Below are positions 59,356-60,725 of a stretch of 60,725 nt of DNA, piece by piece (within the stretch, counting starts at the first letter, position 1; each line of letters starts with the position of its first letter). The stretch spans positions 1-60,725 of the forward strand of contig CAYUPI010000035.1 in NCBI GenBank assembly GCA_964446585.1. Direction: 5' to 3'. Below the pieces are notes generated by a model. It saw only the letters and a list, made by a program, of their open reading frames with translations. It had not been told where the DNA came from and did not search any database. This DNA comes from CAYUPI01 sp964446585. GTDB lineage: Bacteria > Verrucomicrobiota > Verrucomicrobiia > Limisphaerales > UBA8199. Both the position numbers and the translations under genes were made by a program.

Positions 59356-60534
59356 ATGAAAGCGTCCGATCATACCACCCGTGTCAGCCCCGAGAGCTCC
59401 GTCAAACAACGCTACGCCTCGGCTGCCAGATCGCCGGAAGCGGCGTTGTGTTGCCCGGTTGAATACAACACCGATTACCTCAAAATCATTCCACTGGAAG
59501 TCATCGAAAAGGACTACGGGTGCGGCGATCCATCTCGTTATGTGAAGCCCGGTGAAACCGTCCTGGATCTTGGGAGTGGCACCGGAAAACTCTGTTTCAT
59601 CGCCGCGCAGGCTGTGGGGGCGCACGGCAAGGTCATTGGCGTTGATATGACGGATGAAATGCTGGAGGTTGCGCGACGAAATGCGCCGATCGTGGCTGAA
59701 CGGCTCGGCTACGCGAATGTGGAATTCCGTAAAGGCCGCATCCAGGACTTGGCGCTCGACCTCGAGCTGCTCGACCGTGAATTGAAGGCGCACCCAATCA
59801 GTGGCGCCGCCGCATTTCTTGCGGCCGACGAACTGGCAGAGGAATTGCGAGCAACACACGCGCTCGTGTGTGACGATTCGGTGGACGTTGTGGTTTCCAA
59901 TTGCGTGCTGAATCTGGTCGAGCCGAAATCGAAGCGACGATTGTTTGCCGAAATTTTCCGCGTGCTGCGGAAAGGCGGGCGGGCGGTCATTTCCGATATT
60001 GTGTCCGACGAGGAAGTGCCGGAGCACCTTCAAAGCGATCCCGAGCTCTGGAGCGGTTGCATTTCCGGAGCGCTGACTGAAGAGGGTTTTTTGAAAGCAT
60101 TTTCTGACGTAGGTTTTTACGGAATCCAAATTCTCAAGCGTGACGAGCAACCGTGGCGAACGGTCGAAGGCATCGAGTTTCGCTCCGTAACCGTGCAGGC
60201 ATTCAAAGGCAAGCAAGGTCCCTGCTTCGAGCGGAATCAGGCAGTGATTTATCTCGGCCCGTTCAAGGAAGTACTCGACGATGACGAGCATCGGTTGGAA
60301 CGCGGCAAGCGCTACGCGGTCTGCGACAAAACCTTTCAGGTCTATCGTAAAGAGCCATACAAGAGTTTCTTCGCGTTCATCGAACCGCTAAAAGAAGTCC
60401 CGCTTGAGCAAGCCGGGCCATTCAACTGCGCCGGGACACGGCTGCGTCATCCCCAGGAAACCAAAGGCCGGGATTACAATGTAACGGCTAGAGCCGCTCG
60501 ATGCTGCGACGGGGGCAACGGGGCGTGTTGCTGA
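59356..60534 (+). CDS. SAM-dependent methyltransferase resembling ArsM, with Cys-rich tail
   Basis: 392 residues from ATG M-K-A-S-D-H-T-T-R. Residues 32-33 are a CC pair (A-L-C-C-P-V-E-Y-N). SAM motif I is V-L-D-L-G-S-G-T-G-K at ~69-78, followed by V-I-G-V-D-M-T-D-E-M-L. A family insertion (~130-165) and the E-I-F-R-V-L-R-K-G-G motif follow. A conserved C-terminal domain ends R-C-C-D-G-G-N-G-A-C-C. This CC...CC layout is found in arsenite methyltransferase-like proteins, where thiols bind As(III). Which substrate is used here is inferred only; no ArsR or other ars gene is in the window. Confidence 0.8.
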   Translation: MKASDHTTRVSPESSVKQRYASAARSPEAALCCPVEYNTDYLKIIPLEVIEKDYGCGDPSRYVKPGETVLDLGSGTGKLCFIAAQAVGAHGKVIGVDMTDEMLEVARRNAPIVAERLGYANVEFRKGRIQDLALDLELLDRELKAHPISGAAAFLAADELAEELRATHALVCDDSVDVVVSNCVLNLVEPKSKRRLFAEIFRVLRKGGRAVISDIVSDEEVPEHLQSDPELWSGCISGALTEEGFLKAFSDVGFYGIQILKRDEQPWRTVEGIEFRSVTVQAFKGKQGPCFERNQAVIYLGPFKEVLDDDEHRLERGKRYAVCDKTFQVYRKEPYKSFFAFIEPLKEVPLEQAGPFNCAGTRLRHPQETKGRDYNVTARAARCCDGGNGACC

Positions 60535-60545
60535 CGGCGTTCCGG

Positions 60546-60563
60546 GCCAGCGACTACGCTGGC
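60546..60563. terminator. Hairpin GCCAGCG-ACTA-CGCTGGC after the methyltransferase
   Basis: Perfect 7-bp stem with 4-nt loop, 12 nt after the stop codon. No T-tract follows, so it is a weak or non-classical terminator at best. Confidence 0.4.
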
Positions 60564-60624
60564 GCGCCCTGTGATTGTTGGCAGAGGGACTTTCTGGCTC
60601 GCTCGATGGACTCAATTGTCAGCC

Positions 60625-60725
60625 ATGCAATTGCTGTTTTATACGCCATTCATCTTGAGCGGAATTTTTTTTCTGCTGTTCGTGGTGGAAAAGCTTTTTC
60701 CGCTCCGTGCGTCGAAAGCAGGTCT
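60625..60725 (+). CDS. Start of a sterol desaturase/fatty acid hydroxylase-like protein (cut by window end)
   Basis: The ATG at 60625 opens a frame that runs off the window: M-Q-L-L-F-Y-T-P-F-I-L-S-G-I-F-F-L-L-F-V, then V-E-K-L-F-P-L-R. A first membrane helix followed by E-K-L-F-P-L-R is a common beginning of sterol-desaturase-family membrane di-iron enzymes. The His clusters that would prove it lie outside the window. Confidence 0.45.
   Translation, partial: MQLLFYTPFILSGIFFLLFVVEKLFPLRASKAG

Noticed and set aside
1..60725. Complete insertion sequence, prophage or CRISPR-Cas
   Set aside because: No integrase, intact transposase, phage structural gene, cas gene or direct-repeat array was found.

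Overview
The window looks like a chromosomal piece of a soil or aquatic Verrucomicrobiota bacterium (Pedosphaera/Limisphaerales-like). The evidence is family content, not a marker gene: a FTLIELLVV-type pseudopilin with a verrucomicrobial H-x(n)-D-N tail, a TPR-containing Ser/Thr kinase next to an ECF sigma factor, and secreted beta-helix proteins ending in a RFYR-type C-terminal domain. No rRNA, CRISPR array, intact transposase or clear complete tRNA was seen.

Left part (1-33.3 kb) has mixed strands and reads as ordinary accessory chromosome. It holds a secreted repeat protein, a pseudopilin, typA, a DUF465 protein, a receiver-PAS-PAS-PP2C regulator, a chimeric small secreted protein, a cupin, and a propeller-toroid protein. 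These are followed by a secreted beta-helix protein, the ECF sigma/kinase pair, an APC permease, a DegT aminotransferase, a large GH2 glycosidase, a cystathionine-gamma-synthase-like enzyme, an M3 oligopeptidase, a cNMP-binding protein, an ankyrin protein and a PlsC acyltransferase. Broken genes occur here: a kinase N-terminus at 27.1-27.3 kb and a probably frameshifted hypothetical at 30.5-31.2 kb.

Right part (33.3-59.1 kb) is a directon of 24 genes on the minus strand, mostly spaced by -4 to about 80 nt, with many ATGA overlaps. In transcription order it encodes a decayed and an intact zinc alcohol dehydrogenase, a catalase-like peroxidase, pirin, an isochorismatase-like hydrolase, a truncated ABM protein, an amidohydrolase, an NTF2-like protein, an SDR, an aldo/keto reductase, Dps, a peroxiredoxin, a DsbA-like thioredoxin-fold protein, a hypothetical, a ROK/polyphosphate-type glucokinase, 6-phosphogluconate dehydrogenase and glucose-6-phosphate dehydrogenase. 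Then come a response regulator fused to a cysteine-less glutaredoxin/thioredoxin-reductase module, its cNMP-domain histidine kinase, a DedA-rhodanese fusion, a complete RND efflux pump and an AlgE-like porin. The inferred theme is NADPH supply (glucokinase, Gnd, Zwf), peroxide and aldehyde detoxification, redox signalling and efflux.

The most unusual signal is a set of degenerate short-word tandem repeats (mostly 7-nt, also 9- and 10-nt periods) in gaps between genes at about 2.1, 3.75, 3.89, 9.28, 21.15, 21.28, 36.4 and 39.7 kb. Several occur as facing inverted pairs. The copy at 36.3-36.5 kb lies inside the coding region of the efflux outer-membrane factor and appears to encode its lipoprotein signal peptide. 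A divergent methyltransferase resembling ArsM and the start of a sterol-desaturase-like gene close the window.
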